Part shown: positions 56,722-64,000 of the stretch, piece after piece
How the letters are laid out: every line of letters starts with the position of its first letter
Position numbering within the stretch: the stretch's first letter is position 1
Assembly: GCA_020634885.1 (NCBI GenBank)
Contig: JACKAW010000003.1
Span: forward strand, 62,001-126,000
Source of the DNA: Anaerolineales bacterium
GTDB taxonomy: Bacteria > Chloroflexota > Anaerolineae > Anaerolineales > Villigracilaceae
Length of the DNA: 64,000 bases
Direction of reading: 5' to 3'
The notes under the pieces: model-generated
What the model saw: only the letters and a program-made list of their open reading frames with translations
Told to the model about the DNA's origin: nothing
Databases searched by the model: none
Position numbers and translations under genes: made by a program

Positions 56722-57567
56722 ATGAGCATCAAACATATTTTCATCATCGGCGCAGGGACCATGGGCAATGGCATCGCCCAGGTGGCGGCGACCTCGGGGT
56801 ATCAGGTCACCTGCATGGATGTGCAAGCTGCCGCACTCGAAAAAGCCAAAGCGACAATAGCCAAGTCCACGGCGAAACTGGTGGAGAAGGGTGCGCTCAC
56901 AGCGGAGCAAAAGGCATCCGCAGACGGGATCAGGTACACGTCTACGATGGAGGCGATGAAGGAGGCGGATTTCGTCATTGAGGCGGCGACGGAAAATCCA
57001 GAGTTGAAATTTAAAATCTTCAAAGACATGGATGCGAACACGCGCGATGGGGTGATCCTCGCGACGAATACATCATCCATTTCGATTACCAAAATTGCCG
57101 CCGCCACGAAGCGAGCAGAGAAGGTCATCGGGATGCACTTTATGAACCCGGTGCCGCTGATGAAATTGGTGGAGGTCATCAAAGGGCTTGCCACCGATGA
57201 AGCGACCTTGAACACGACGTTGGAGTTATGCAAAGTGATGGGCAAAGAGGCATGGACGGCGAATGACTCGCCGGGGTTTATCTCGAACCGCATTTTGTGC
57301 CCGATGATCAACGAAGCAGTGTTCGCGTTGCAGGAAAATGTCGGCACGCCCGAAGCGATTGATGCGGTGATGAAGCTCGGCATGAATCACCCGATGGGTC
57401 CGCTCACACTGGCGGACTTGATCGGCTTGGACGTGGTGTTGTTCGTGATGGAAGTGTTGCAAAGAGACTTGGGTGAAGATAAATATCGCCCAGCGCCGTT
57501 GCTGCGCAAGATGGTGGATGCGGGGTATTTGGGTCGAAAGACAGGGCGCGGGTTCTATACATATTAA
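56722..57567 (+). CDS. 3-hydroxybutyryl-CoA dehydrogenase
   Basis: 281-aa short 3-hydroxyacyl-CoA dehydrogenase: NAD motif IIGAGTMGNGIAQVAA, ATNTSSISITKIAAATKR, the catalytic-region GMHFMNPVPLMKLVEVI with His and the NDSPGFISNRILCPMINEA loop, then the HPMGPLTLADLIGLD C-terminal domain. It reduces acetoacetyl-CoA or oxidises 3-hydroxybutyryl-CoA. AAGGAG precedes the ATG at 56722; an earlier in-frame start lies within the neighbour. It forms a natural pair with the thiolase 860 bp upstream. Confidence 0.95.
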   Translation: MSIKHIFIIGAGTMGNGIAQVAATSGYQVTCMDVQAAALEKAKATIAKSTAKLVEKGALTAEQKASADGIRYTSTMEAMKEADFVIEAATENPELKFKIFKDMDANTRDGVILATNTSSISITKIAAATKRAEKVIGMHFMNPVPLMKLVEVIKGLATDEATLNTTLELCKVMGKEAWTANDSPGFISNRILCPMINEAVFALQENVGTPEAIDAVMKLGMNHPMGPLTLADLIGLDVVLFVMEVLQRDLGEDKYRPAPLLRKMVDAGYLGRKTGRGFYTY

Positions 57568-57571
57568 AAAC

Positions 57572-57654
57572 TTGTACACGGATTGGACGGAAGACACGGA
57601 TTTTTTAGATTTTTTTCCGTGAGCCTCCGTGAAATCCGTATCATCCGTGTACAA
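57572..57654. repeat. Intergenic long inverted repeat
   Basis: Perfect 12-bp ends TTGTACACGGAT / ATCCGTGTACAA with further imperfect pairing (GACACGGA, TCCGTGA) around an AT-rich loop. It fills the gap between two plus-strand genes. Confidence 0.8.
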
Positions 57655-57668
57655 AAAGGTATTTCCCA

Positions 57669-58706
57669 ATGAGCAATTTCCACAATGCAAAAAACGCTCT
57701 CGCGCAAGTCGCCTCCACCTACGCGGATTCGATCTTGCATTCGATTCAACAGGAATACCCGAATCAGATGCAGCACGTGATGACGGGATCCGACGACCGC
57801 CCCACTCCGCGTGAGGCGCACCCAGCGTTTTATGGCTGTTTCGATTGGCATTCGAGTGTGGAGTTGCATTGGGTGCTAATTCGCTTATTGCGCTTGGTGC
57901 CGTATAGCTTCGACACGACGGAAACGCTGAAGGTGCTGAATGCACATCTCACGCCTGAACATTTGGCACAGGAGACGGCGTACCTGCGTTCACGTCCGCG
58001 CTTTGAGCGACCGTACGGCTGGGGCTGGGCGTTGACCTTCGTCCACGAGCTGACGGTTTGGGAGGATGAAACAGCTCAAAGGTGGTTAGAAGCGGCGCGT
58101 CCGCTGGCGGATGTGATTACGGAAGGGTTTTTAGAATGGCTGCCGAAGGCGACGTACCCCGTCCGCATTGGGATGCATAGCAACAGCGCATTTGGTTTGG
58201 CGCGTTCGGTGCCGTGGGCGAGATACTTGGCAACGCAAGGCGACTCGCGTTTGCTGACCGCCATCACCAAGGCGGCGATCCAATGGTATGGCACGGACAA
58301 AGATTACCCCGCCCATTACGAGCCCAGCGGCACGGACTTCCTCTCGCCTGCGTTGACCGAGATCGACTTGATGAGCCTCGTGCTGGAACGCGAAGAATTC
58401 CTCACATGGGTGGATGCGTTTCTGCCGCGACTTGCAAACGGTGAACCAAAATCATTATTTGAACCGGCTTTTGTTTCGGATGCATCCGATGGTCAACTGG
58501 CACATTTGCATGGACTGAATATTTATCGTGCCTTTGTGTGGAAGCACCTGAGTGAAATCTTGCCCGCAAATGACCCGCGCAAAGTGCATCTCGATGCGGG
58601 CAGTAAAGTCCATGCGGAGGCGAGTATGAGCGTGGTGACCGGCTCCGATTACATGGTGGAGCACTGGCTGGCTTGTTATGCGATGTTGTATTTGAGCGGC
58701 GGGTGA
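57669..58706 (+). CDS. DUF2891 family protein
   Basis: 345 aa. The segment AHPAFYGCFDWHSSVELHWVLIRLL near the N-terminus, the YGWGWALTFVHEL stretch and SGTDFLSPALTEIDLM are characteristic of DUF2891 (PF11199), an alpha/alpha-toroid-like family of unknown function. There is no signal peptide. The family pattern is otherwise complete. It follows an inverted repeat with no obvious promoter or strong ribosome site. A glycan-related role is sometimes suggested by the fold, but nothing here tests it. Confidence 0.85.
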   Translation: MSNFHNAKNALAQVASTYADSILHSIQQEYPNQMQHVMTGSDDRPTPREAHPAFYGCFDWHSSVELHWVLIRLLRLVPYSFDTTETLKVLNAHLTPEHLAQETAYLRSRPRFERPYGWGWALTFVHELTVWEDETAQRWLEAARPLADVITEGFLEWLPKATYPVRIGMHSNSAFGLARSVPWARYLATQGDSRLLTAITKAAIQWYGTDKDYPAHYEPSGTDFLSPALTEIDLMSLVLEREEFLTWVDAFLPRLANGEPKSLFEPAFVSDASDGQLAHLHGLNIYRAFVWKHLSEILPANDPRKVHLDAGSKVHAEASMSVVTGSDYMVEHWLACYAMLYLSGG

Positions 58707-58806
58707 AGGCATGTCATGCAGTTGTAAGCAGAAGTAGATTGTCACAGAGCGGATTTTGCCGTATCATAGGGTTATACGAAATAAGATTTGAGTAAGGAGG
58801 CAGTCT

Positions 58807-59712
58807 ATGAGCTACAAAACCATTGCACGCGTGTCCGCATTTGCAGCGTTGATTATGCTGGCAGCGCTGATTCCGTTCCAAGTCCGCGCGGGAGGCGCGT
58901 GCGGCGGCACGTATGTAATCGAAAAAGGCGACACAATTGAAGGGCTTGCAGCCATGTGCGGTACGACCTCATCCGCGATCCTTGCCGCCAACCCCGGGTT
59001 GAAAGAACCCCTCACTGTTGGTCAGAGCATCACCATCCCTGGGGCAAAAGCCAACAGCACGGCAACCGTACCCCCGACTTTCACTGCCACAGCTACAGGC
59101 ACATTGGCTACCCCAAGCCCTACACCCAGCGCAACCCCAGGCGCGGGGTCTGTGACCAATGTATATAACTATTACAACTACTATGGCGCTTCCTCCTCGG
59201 GGTATGTCACCACACATACAGTGCAATCAGGCGAAACGTTTGACGGGATTGCAGCACAATATAATGTGCCGGTTTACGACCTATGGGCGGCGAATCCTCA
59301 AATTCCAAACGTGCAGCAATTGAGCGCAGGGCAGATCGTTTACATCCCCGCAACCTATTGGAATGAACCTTACCCGATTTATTACCCAACGACGGTAGTC
59401 TCTGCAGTGGTGCAAGACCCGAAAAAACTTGTATACACGGGAAATGTACCTTCAAACGCTTCACGCGGGACCGTGGAACTGGTCAACAGTTCTGGGGGCG
59501 AAGTCTACGTTTCGCTTCGCAGTGAACGCGCAGACGGTACCCTTGCCATTCATGAATATCCGGTCAAAGGTTCGTTCGATGTGGACATTCCCACTGGCTG
59601 GATCAGTTATGTGGCATGGGTTGGAGGCGTGAAATATACCGGCGGCTTCCTACTTAACGAAACGACGATCCGCACGGTTACATTCCTTAAAAATAAAGTC
59701 GTTATTGAATAA
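58807..59712 (+). CDS. Secreted protein with two LysM domains
   Basis: Signal peptide to about residue 29 (ending VRA-GG), then LysM 1 (GTYVIEKGDTIEGLAAMCG...ILAANPGL...VGQSITIPG), a Thr/Pro-rich linker, a Tyr/Asn stretch (VYNYYNYYG), LysM 2 (THTVQSGETFDGIAAQYNVP...LSAGQIVYIPA) and a C-terminal beta domain of about 90 residues (DPKKLVYTGNV...LKNKVVIE) that I do not recognise. LysM domains bind peptidoglycan or related GlcNAc glycans. 301 aa, complete. AAGGAGG precedes the ATG. No anchor, so it is secreted or wall-bound. Confidence 0.88.
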   Translation: MSYKTIARVSAFAALIMLAALIPFQVRAGGACGGTYVIEKGDTIEGLAAMCGTTSSAILAANPGLKEPLTVGQSITIPGAKANSTATVPPTFTATATGTLATPSPTPSATPGAGSVTNVYNYYNYYGASSSGYVTTHTVQSGETFDGIAAQYNVPVYDLWAANPQIPNVQQLSAGQIVYIPATYWNEPYPIYYPTTVVSAVVQDPKKLVYTGNVPSNASRGTVELVNSSGGEVYVSLRSERADGTLAIHEYPVKGSFDVDIPTGWISYVAWVGGVKYTGGFLLNETTIRTVTFLKNKVVIE

Positions 59713-59726
59713 TTGAAACATGACCG

Positions 59727-59764
59727 AGACCCGTCAAACGTGTTCTGATACACTTGACGGGTCT
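59727..59764 (+). terminator. Intrinsic terminator
   Basis: AGACCCGTCAA...GTGT / ACAC..TTGACGGGTCT arms followed by TTTTTATTTT after the LysM gene. Confidence 0.95.
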
Positions 59765-59784
59765 TTTTATTTTCAGGAGAACCC

Positions 59785-60837
59785 ATGTCCAATCATCCCA
59801 TCCCAATCATTGAAGCAAAAGGTACATACAGAGAAGTCGGCAAGCAGATCGGCGAAAAGTGCAAACCTCAAATTGAAATGATGATGTCTCAATTGCGGGA
59901 GAGCGTGCCGCCCAATAAAACCTGGGATCAACTTGTAAGGGAAGGGAAAATTTTTCAAGCCCATAGCCGCGCCATCTACCCGCAATATGTAGATGAACTC
60001 GAAGGCATTGCCGAAGGCGCGGACGTTCCATTTGATGAGATGTTCATTTCCATGTGTGAAGAATTATGGGAGACGCCTCCGTTTGGCAAAGGCTGCACCG
60101 ACATGGCAGCCCGTGGACGCGCAACACTCGACGGCACCACCCTGATCGCCCATACCAATGACCTCTCTGCACAAAACGAGGAAGACCTCGTTATTCTCAA
60201 AATTCAGGCGGGCGATGAACCTGAATTCATCGGCGTTTCTTCCGGCGGGGTCGGTATCAGCGCAGGCTATAACGCAGCAAGAATCAGCCTGACAGGCAAC
60301 CAACTCAATAGCAACGATGTTCGCCACGGGGTGCCGCGCCTTTTGGTGGTGCGTGCCATTCTTGGGGCAAAAAATCTGAGCGAGGCAATGGACGCCTGTC
60401 TGCTCAAGGAGCGTGCTTCCAGCTACAACAACGTCATTGCCGATGGCACTGGCGAAGTTTATTCCATGGAAGGCAGCGCGACGGATATCGAAGCGATCTA
60501 TATCGAAAAAGATTACATGGCACACGCCAATCACTACACTCATCCTGCCATGCGCCACTTCGAACTGAACCCCAGCGATAATGCCAACTCGATCATCCGC
60601 TATAACCGAGCCAATTACCTGCTAAAAGAAAATTACGGCAAACTAACCCCCGGCCTGTTCAAAAATCTACTTGCAGATCATGGCGGATATCCTACGTCCA
60701 TTTGCAAGCATGGTTTCAACAGCGTAACTGTTTTCAGCATCATCATTCAGGTGGAAACGCTAACAGCCTGGATCGGGCGCGGTTTCCCTTGCGAAACGGT
60801 TTATACAGAATATACATTGGAACCGTATCAATATTAA
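59785..60837 (+). CDS. C45-type Ntn-hydrolase (acyl-CoA:6-APA acyltransferase-like)
   Basis: 350 aa. The sequence ahead of KGCTDMAARGRATLDGTTLIAHTND (about residue 105-130) and the following beta-rich core are typical of AAT/peptidase C45 proteins, whose N-terminal Cys nucleophile is freed by self-cleavage before the Cys (here in GKGC-T). NSVTVFSIIIQVETLTAWIGRG near the end fits the small family end-strand. Members hydrolyse or transfer amide-bound acyl groups. AGGAGA precedes the ATG. It starts a run of three hydrolase genes on the same strand. Confidence 0.85.
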   Translation: MSNHPIPIIEAKGTYREVGKQIGEKCKPQIEMMMSQLRESVPPNKTWDQLVREGKIFQAHSRAIYPQYVDELEGIAEGADVPFDEMFISMCEELWETPPFGKGCTDMAARGRATLDGTTLIAHTNDLSAQNEEDLVILKIQAGDEPEFIGVSSGGVGISAGYNAARISLTGNQLNSNDVRHGVPRLLVVRAILGAKNLSEAMDACLLKERASSYNNVIADGTGEVYSMEGSATDIEAIYIEKDYMAHANHYTHPAMRHFELNPSDNANSIIRYNRANYLLKENYGKLTPGLFKNLLADHGGYPTSICKHGFNSVTVFSIIIQVETLTAWIGRGFPCETVYTEYTLEPYQY

Positions 60838-60912
60838 GCTCAAGCCGCCGTCCCCGCGCGGCATAGAAACACACAAACCCTGCGCCGAGGACGGCGCAGA
60901 GAGCAGGAATAA

Positions 60913-62040
60913 ATGACCGACACTCTCACCCTCTTCCCCAGCACTTACGAATCTTCCCGCGAGCGTTTTTGCGGATATTTGCCCAACGTTCAAAAGATGT
61001 GGAGCAAAGCGGCATTACATCAACACGCCTTGTCCTACGACAACAACCTGACCATTGATTGGATCTACTCTCCCGCCACCGAGAAGAACGAAAAGGTTTT
61101 AGTCTTCACCACCGGCGAACATGGCGCAGAAGGGTATGCTGGCTCCGCGATGATGCATAAATTCGTGGAAGAATACATGCCCAAGCTCGACCCACGCACG
61201 ACCGGCATTCTACTTGTCCATGCCATTAATCCGTGGGGTATGAAAAATCATCGACGCGGCAACAAGGACAACATTGACCTGAACCGCACCTTCATGCTTG
61301 ACCCGCACTTTGACCCTGCATTCAACCCTGAATACAACAAAATAGATTCTTTCCTCAACCCCAAAGGAACACTCGACAACACCTTTGCCAACAACCTCGT
61401 TTACCTCTTTGGGCTGGGTCTGCATGTGGCAAAGATGGGAATGAGGAACTTCCGCTTCGCGCTTTTATTGGGGCAGTATCGCAACCCGCAGGGCTTGTAC
61501 TACGGCGGGAAGGAAATGCCCGAAGAAACCGCCGCCATCATGGAACTGTACAAGATGGCACTGCATGATTACGAGCAAGTGCTGCACCTCGATATGCACA
61601 CCGGCTATGGTCCACGTTATCAGATGAGTTTGGTCAATTCGGCTTTGGATAAAGGCACAAGTGACTATTTTGAGAAGCGCTTCAATTATCCGCTTGTGGT
61701 TGCCGCCACGGCGGACGAGTTCTACGCCATTCGCGGCGATATGATCGATTACATCTACGGCTTGCAGCAACGTGACTACCCCACTAAAAAACTCTACGCC
61801 ACATCCTTTGAATTCGGCACACTGGGCGATACACTTTACGGCTTGTTCCAAAGTCCGCGTGTGATGATCCATGAGAACCGTGCTCACTGGTATGGAGCAA
61901 GGAACGAACAAGTCCGCGCTGAAGCCAAACGCGGGTTCGAAGAATTGTTCAATCCCTCGGCAGCCGATTGGAAAGAAAAAGCCGTCAAAGACGCCGAGCA
62001 GGCGTTTGAGGGAATATTGAAAGCAGAAGGTTACTTCTAA
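60913..62040 (+). CDS. DUF2817 zinc carboxypeptidase-like protein
   Basis: 375 aa of the M14-related DUF2817 family. Zinc ligands fit TGEHGAEGYAGS (H and E, about 72-75) and a later His in HLDMHTGYG (about 221). NPWGMKNHRRGNKDNIDLNRTF is the substrate-binding Asn-Arg segment of M14 enzymes. No signal peptide, so it should act in the cytoplasm on peptides or amide conjugates. It begins 75 bp after the C45-type gene; the spacer contains a GCCGTCC/GGACGGC hairpin. The PhoD gene follows by 15 bp. Confidence 0.85.
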   Translation: MTDTLTLFPSTYESSRERFCGYLPNVQKMWSKAALHQHALSYDNNLTIDWIYSPATEKNEKVLVFTTGEHGAEGYAGSAMMHKFVEEYMPKLDPRTTGILLVHAINPWGMKNHRRGNKDNIDLNRTFMLDPHFDPAFNPEYNKIDSFLNPKGTLDNTFANNLVYLFGLGLHVAKMGMRNFRFALLLGQYRNPQGLYYGGKEMPEETAAIMELYKMALHDYEQVLHLDMHTGYGPRYQMSLVNSALDKGTSDYFEKRFNYPLVVAATADEFYAIRGDMIDYIYGLQQRDYPTKKLYATSFEFGTLGDTLYGLFQSPRVMIHENRAHWYGARNEQVRAEAKRGFEELFNPSAADWKEKAVKDAEQAFEGILKAEGYF

Positions 62041-62055
62041 ACTGGAGGGTTCGAA

Positions 62056-63483
62056 ATGGCTACATCTTCTTTAATTCTGGGTCCCATGATCGGCGGGCTA
62101 AGCCACAATAGCGCCAATGTTTGGGCGCGGGCAGATGGACCGTCTACCCTGTATGTTTGGGTCGGGACACAAGCTGAAGGCAAAGGCGCCAAACTGGCAG
62201 GGTCGGTTGAACTCCACGACCATGACGGGTTTGCGGGGGTTGTTGCGCTAAAAAAGCTTTCGGCGGAGACTGAATATTATTTCGCAGTGACCCTGCTACG
62301 GTCACGCCCGAAGCGCGGAGATTTTCATCGCTTTAAGACATTTCCCAAACCTGGTCAGGCGGCATCGTTCTCTTTTATGTTCGGGTCATGCTATCTCCCT
62401 CCTAATGAACACGGCGGGCAGACGCTTGATGTATTGCGCCAACAAGTAAAAGATGACGACCTGCGGTTCGGTCTGATGCTCGGTGACCAGATCTATGCAG
62501 ACGATGCCAAAGGGAATGGTATTGGGCACATTGCGGTTTCGCTCAAAGATTATCGCGGCGCTTATCAGTATGTCTGGTCGCGCCCTGCGTTTCGAGACTT
62601 GCAGGCAGACCTTCCGCTTTTTATGACTCTCGACGACCATGAAGTTGAAGATGATTGGAGTTGGCGCGATGAAAACAGAAAGTGGGCTGGCATTCCCTGG
62701 TTTAACAAGGTTTTACGCTGGCTGAAAAGTATACCGCCGGAGCAGCGTCATTTATCGCCAGAGAGGGTAAAGGCTGCGCTAAAAACATATGTTGAGCATC
62801 AAGTGATCCATGCGCCGAAATTACTACTGCCGCCAAAGACAAATTCTTTGGGAGAGCTTACATTGGGGAAAGATGATGGCAATTTTGCCTATACCTTCGA
62901 GGCAGGCAAAGCGGCTTTTTTTGTGCTGGATACCAGAAGTATGCGCGTGATCAATGGGAAGAAGCGGGTTCTTTTGGGAGAAAAACAATGGGGCTTTTTA
63001 CAAGATTGGCTCTTGAAAACAAAAGATAAATATCCCGTCAAGTTCCTTGTTTCGTCAGGTACGATCTTGCATCCCTTCTGGCTGGATGTAACTCGCGACC
63101 GTTGGAATGGCTTTCCGGTGGAGCGCGAACGTCTATTGGAATTCCTTGCGGTACATGAAATCGAAGGCGTCCACATCCTTTGCGGAGACTTACACACCGC
63201 TCATGCCGTTTCTGCGGAGCTTAACTGCCCAAGTGGAAAGCATCTACCCATTCATGAATTTTGTGCAACGCCTTTTGAGCAGAAATCCATGTTCGTCAGT
63301 AATACGTATCATCCGCTCTTTTCAAAGTGGATTGGTAAACAAAAGAAATTACTGCACCAAACAGGACAGAACTTCGGCATTGTGAATGTGGACTTTGAAA
63401 AGGATGGCACTCCGCTTGTAACCTTTACTCTGCATTACAACAAAAACGGCTGGAAAACCCAGCCGCCTGTGATTACGGGATAA
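62056..63483 (+). CDS. PhoD-like phosphatase/phosphodiesterase
   Basis: 475 aa of the alkaline phosphatase D family: an N-terminal fibronectin-like part (GPMIGGLSHNSANVWARADG), then the metallophosphoesterase core FGSCYLPP, LGDQIYADD, TLDDHEVEDDW and the C-terminal HILCGDLHTAHAV. These cleave phosphate mono- and diesters using Fe/Ca or similar metals. No Tat signal precedes the domain, unlike exported PhoD, so this copy is probably cytoplasmic. GGAGG precedes the ATG. It is the last gene of the run and converges with a creatininase-type gene only 7 bp away. Confidence 0.9.
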   Translation: MATSSLILGPMIGGLSHNSANVWARADGPSTLYVWVGTQAEGKGAKLAGSVELHDHDGFAGVVALKKLSAETEYYFAVTLLRSRPKRGDFHRFKTFPKPGQAASFSFMFGSCYLPPNEHGGQTLDVLRQQVKDDDLRFGLMLGDQIYADDAKGNGIGHIAVSLKDYRGAYQYVWSRPAFRDLQADLPLFMTLDDHEVEDDWSWRDENRKWAGIPWFNKVLRWLKSIPPEQRHLSPERVKAALKTYVEHQVIHAPKLLLPPKTNSLGELTLGKDDGNFAYTFEAGKAAFFVLDTRSMRVINGKKRVLLGEKQWGFLQDWLLKTKDKYPVKFLVSSGTILHPFWLDVTRDRWNGFPVERERLLEFLAVHEIEGVHILCGDLHTAHAVSAELNCPSGKHLPIHEFCATPFEQKSMFVSNTYHPLFSKWIGKQKKLLHQTGQNFGIVNVDFEKDGTPLVTFTLHYNKNGWKTQPPVITG

Positions 63484-63489
63484 ATATCG

Positions 63490-64000
63490 TTATTCAAATT
63501 TCAACATCATCAAAATATCTTCCACTGCCGCATTGAACATCTCGGACATGATCGCATTATCCACAAAATATTCGCCGCCAAAAGAACCGTCGCCGTAGAC
63601 CTCGCGGGCGGTTTTGGAGTCCATGATGGAGCTGGGGACCATGGGCGCAAGCTTCGGCTCCACTGGCATTTCGCTGACCACTGTGAACGGGAACGCTTCC
63701 AACCAGTTGGCATGTTTCGGCTTGAGATTATGTTTGATCGCTACTTTCTCCACCGAGTGAGATGTCCACCAATCATACCAATTCAGCTTCAGACCGGGCA
63801 TGTCATTGGTGACATCGTTCAGGTGGACATTCAGTCCCTTGTTGCCGCCGTGACCGTTCAGGATCAAAATTCGCCGAAAACCTTGGTGATACGCCGAATT
63901 GATAATATCTTCGACCACCGCATTGAGGGTTGAGACTCGCAAGGTCAGCGTGCCGGGGTAATCGCGGAAGTACGGCGAGTTGCCAAAGTTCACGGGCGGC
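63490..64000 (-). CDS. Creatininase-family amidohydrolase, 5' end outside window
   Basis: The visible part corresponds to the C-terminal two-thirds of a creatininase/FAPy-deformylase (PF02633) protein: NFGNSPYFRDYPGTLTL, then ILILNGHGGN with its metal-binding His, and a final EYFVDNAIMSEMFNAAV segment. The preceding PP-(V/I)-N/P-(F/Y)-G start of the family runs off the right edge, so no start codon is assigned; a GTG at 63993 is inside the fold and unlikely. Family members open cyclic amides such as creatinine or deformylate FAPy. Substrate unknown. Converges with the PhoD gene. Confidence 0.88.
   Translation of the reverse strand, partial: PPVNFGNSPYFRDYPGTLTLRVSTLNAVVEDIINSAYHQGFRRILILNGHGGNKGLNVHLNDVTNDMPGLKLNWYDWWTSHSVEKVAIKHNLKPKHANWLEAFPFTVVSEMPVEPKLAPMVPSSIMDSKTAREVYGDGSFGGEYFVDNAIMSEMFNAAVEDILMMLKFE

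Overview
The window looks like chromosomal DNA of moderate GC content from a free-living bacterium, most likely a member of the Chloroflexota (Anaerolineae type). This is inference from the gene set: an octaheme cytochrome / Fe-S / NrfD respiratory module, large DUF4071 (ASK-like) TPR proteins, tiny membrane proteins, a papain-like peptidase with SH3 repeats, a YvcK factor, and several genes whose -10 box sits 6-8 nt from the start codon. No rRNA, CRISPR array, phage or plasmid gene is visible. Most of the sequence is coding.

Layout: 0.2-5.6 kb holds DedA, mnmA, an amidohydrolase and a VWA lipoprotein. 6.1-12.9 kb is a tight plus-strand operon (EboE-like TIM barrel, LuxS family, sugar phosphate cyclase of the sedoheptulose-7-phosphate cyclase type, UbiG-type methyltransferase, UbiA-type prenyltransferase, FAD oxidoreductase, FGE-fold protein); I regard its first five genes as the strongest candidate for an undescribed pathway. 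12.9-13.6 kb has three tRNAs and an 84-bp tandem repeat built from the 3' end of one of them. 13.7-16.5 kb carries surE, panB and panE, 16.6-23.4 kb a zinc-ribbon membrane protein, a NarL-type two-component system and the heme/Fe-S/NrfD module. 23.4-27.9 kb (minus) holds a GT-C-like protein, a CDP-alcohol phosphotransferase, a Rieske oxygenase and a diguanylate cyclase. 28-31 kb is alaS with a promoter, an alanine-rich leader peptide and an attenuator. 31-35.6 kb has a P450, HlyIII, mtnN, a possible RibK-like protein and a phosphodiesterase.

35.8-43.5 kb contains the second candidate system: a cytosolic C39-like peptidase with SH3 domains, a SLATT/DUF4231-like membrane protein, and two paralogous proteins that combine a deoxyribosyltransferase-like domain, TPRs and a SLOG-like Rossmann domain. 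Similar parts occur in bacterial conflict systems and in the eukaryotic ASK signalosome. 43.5-45.0 kb has a deoxynucleoside kinase and a methyltransferase. 45-53 kb (minus) groups glycolysis (tpiA, pgk, gap) with a PknB-type kinase and yvcK. 53-58.7 kb carries an aminotransferase, a thiolase and a 3-hydroxyacyl-CoA dehydrogenase among small proteins. 58.8-64 kb carries a LysM protein and a run of hydrolases, ending in a creatininase cut by the window edge.

Intergenic regions hold several long imperfect inverted repeats and one well-formed MITE-like element with terminal inverted repeats and a 12-bp flanking direct repeat.
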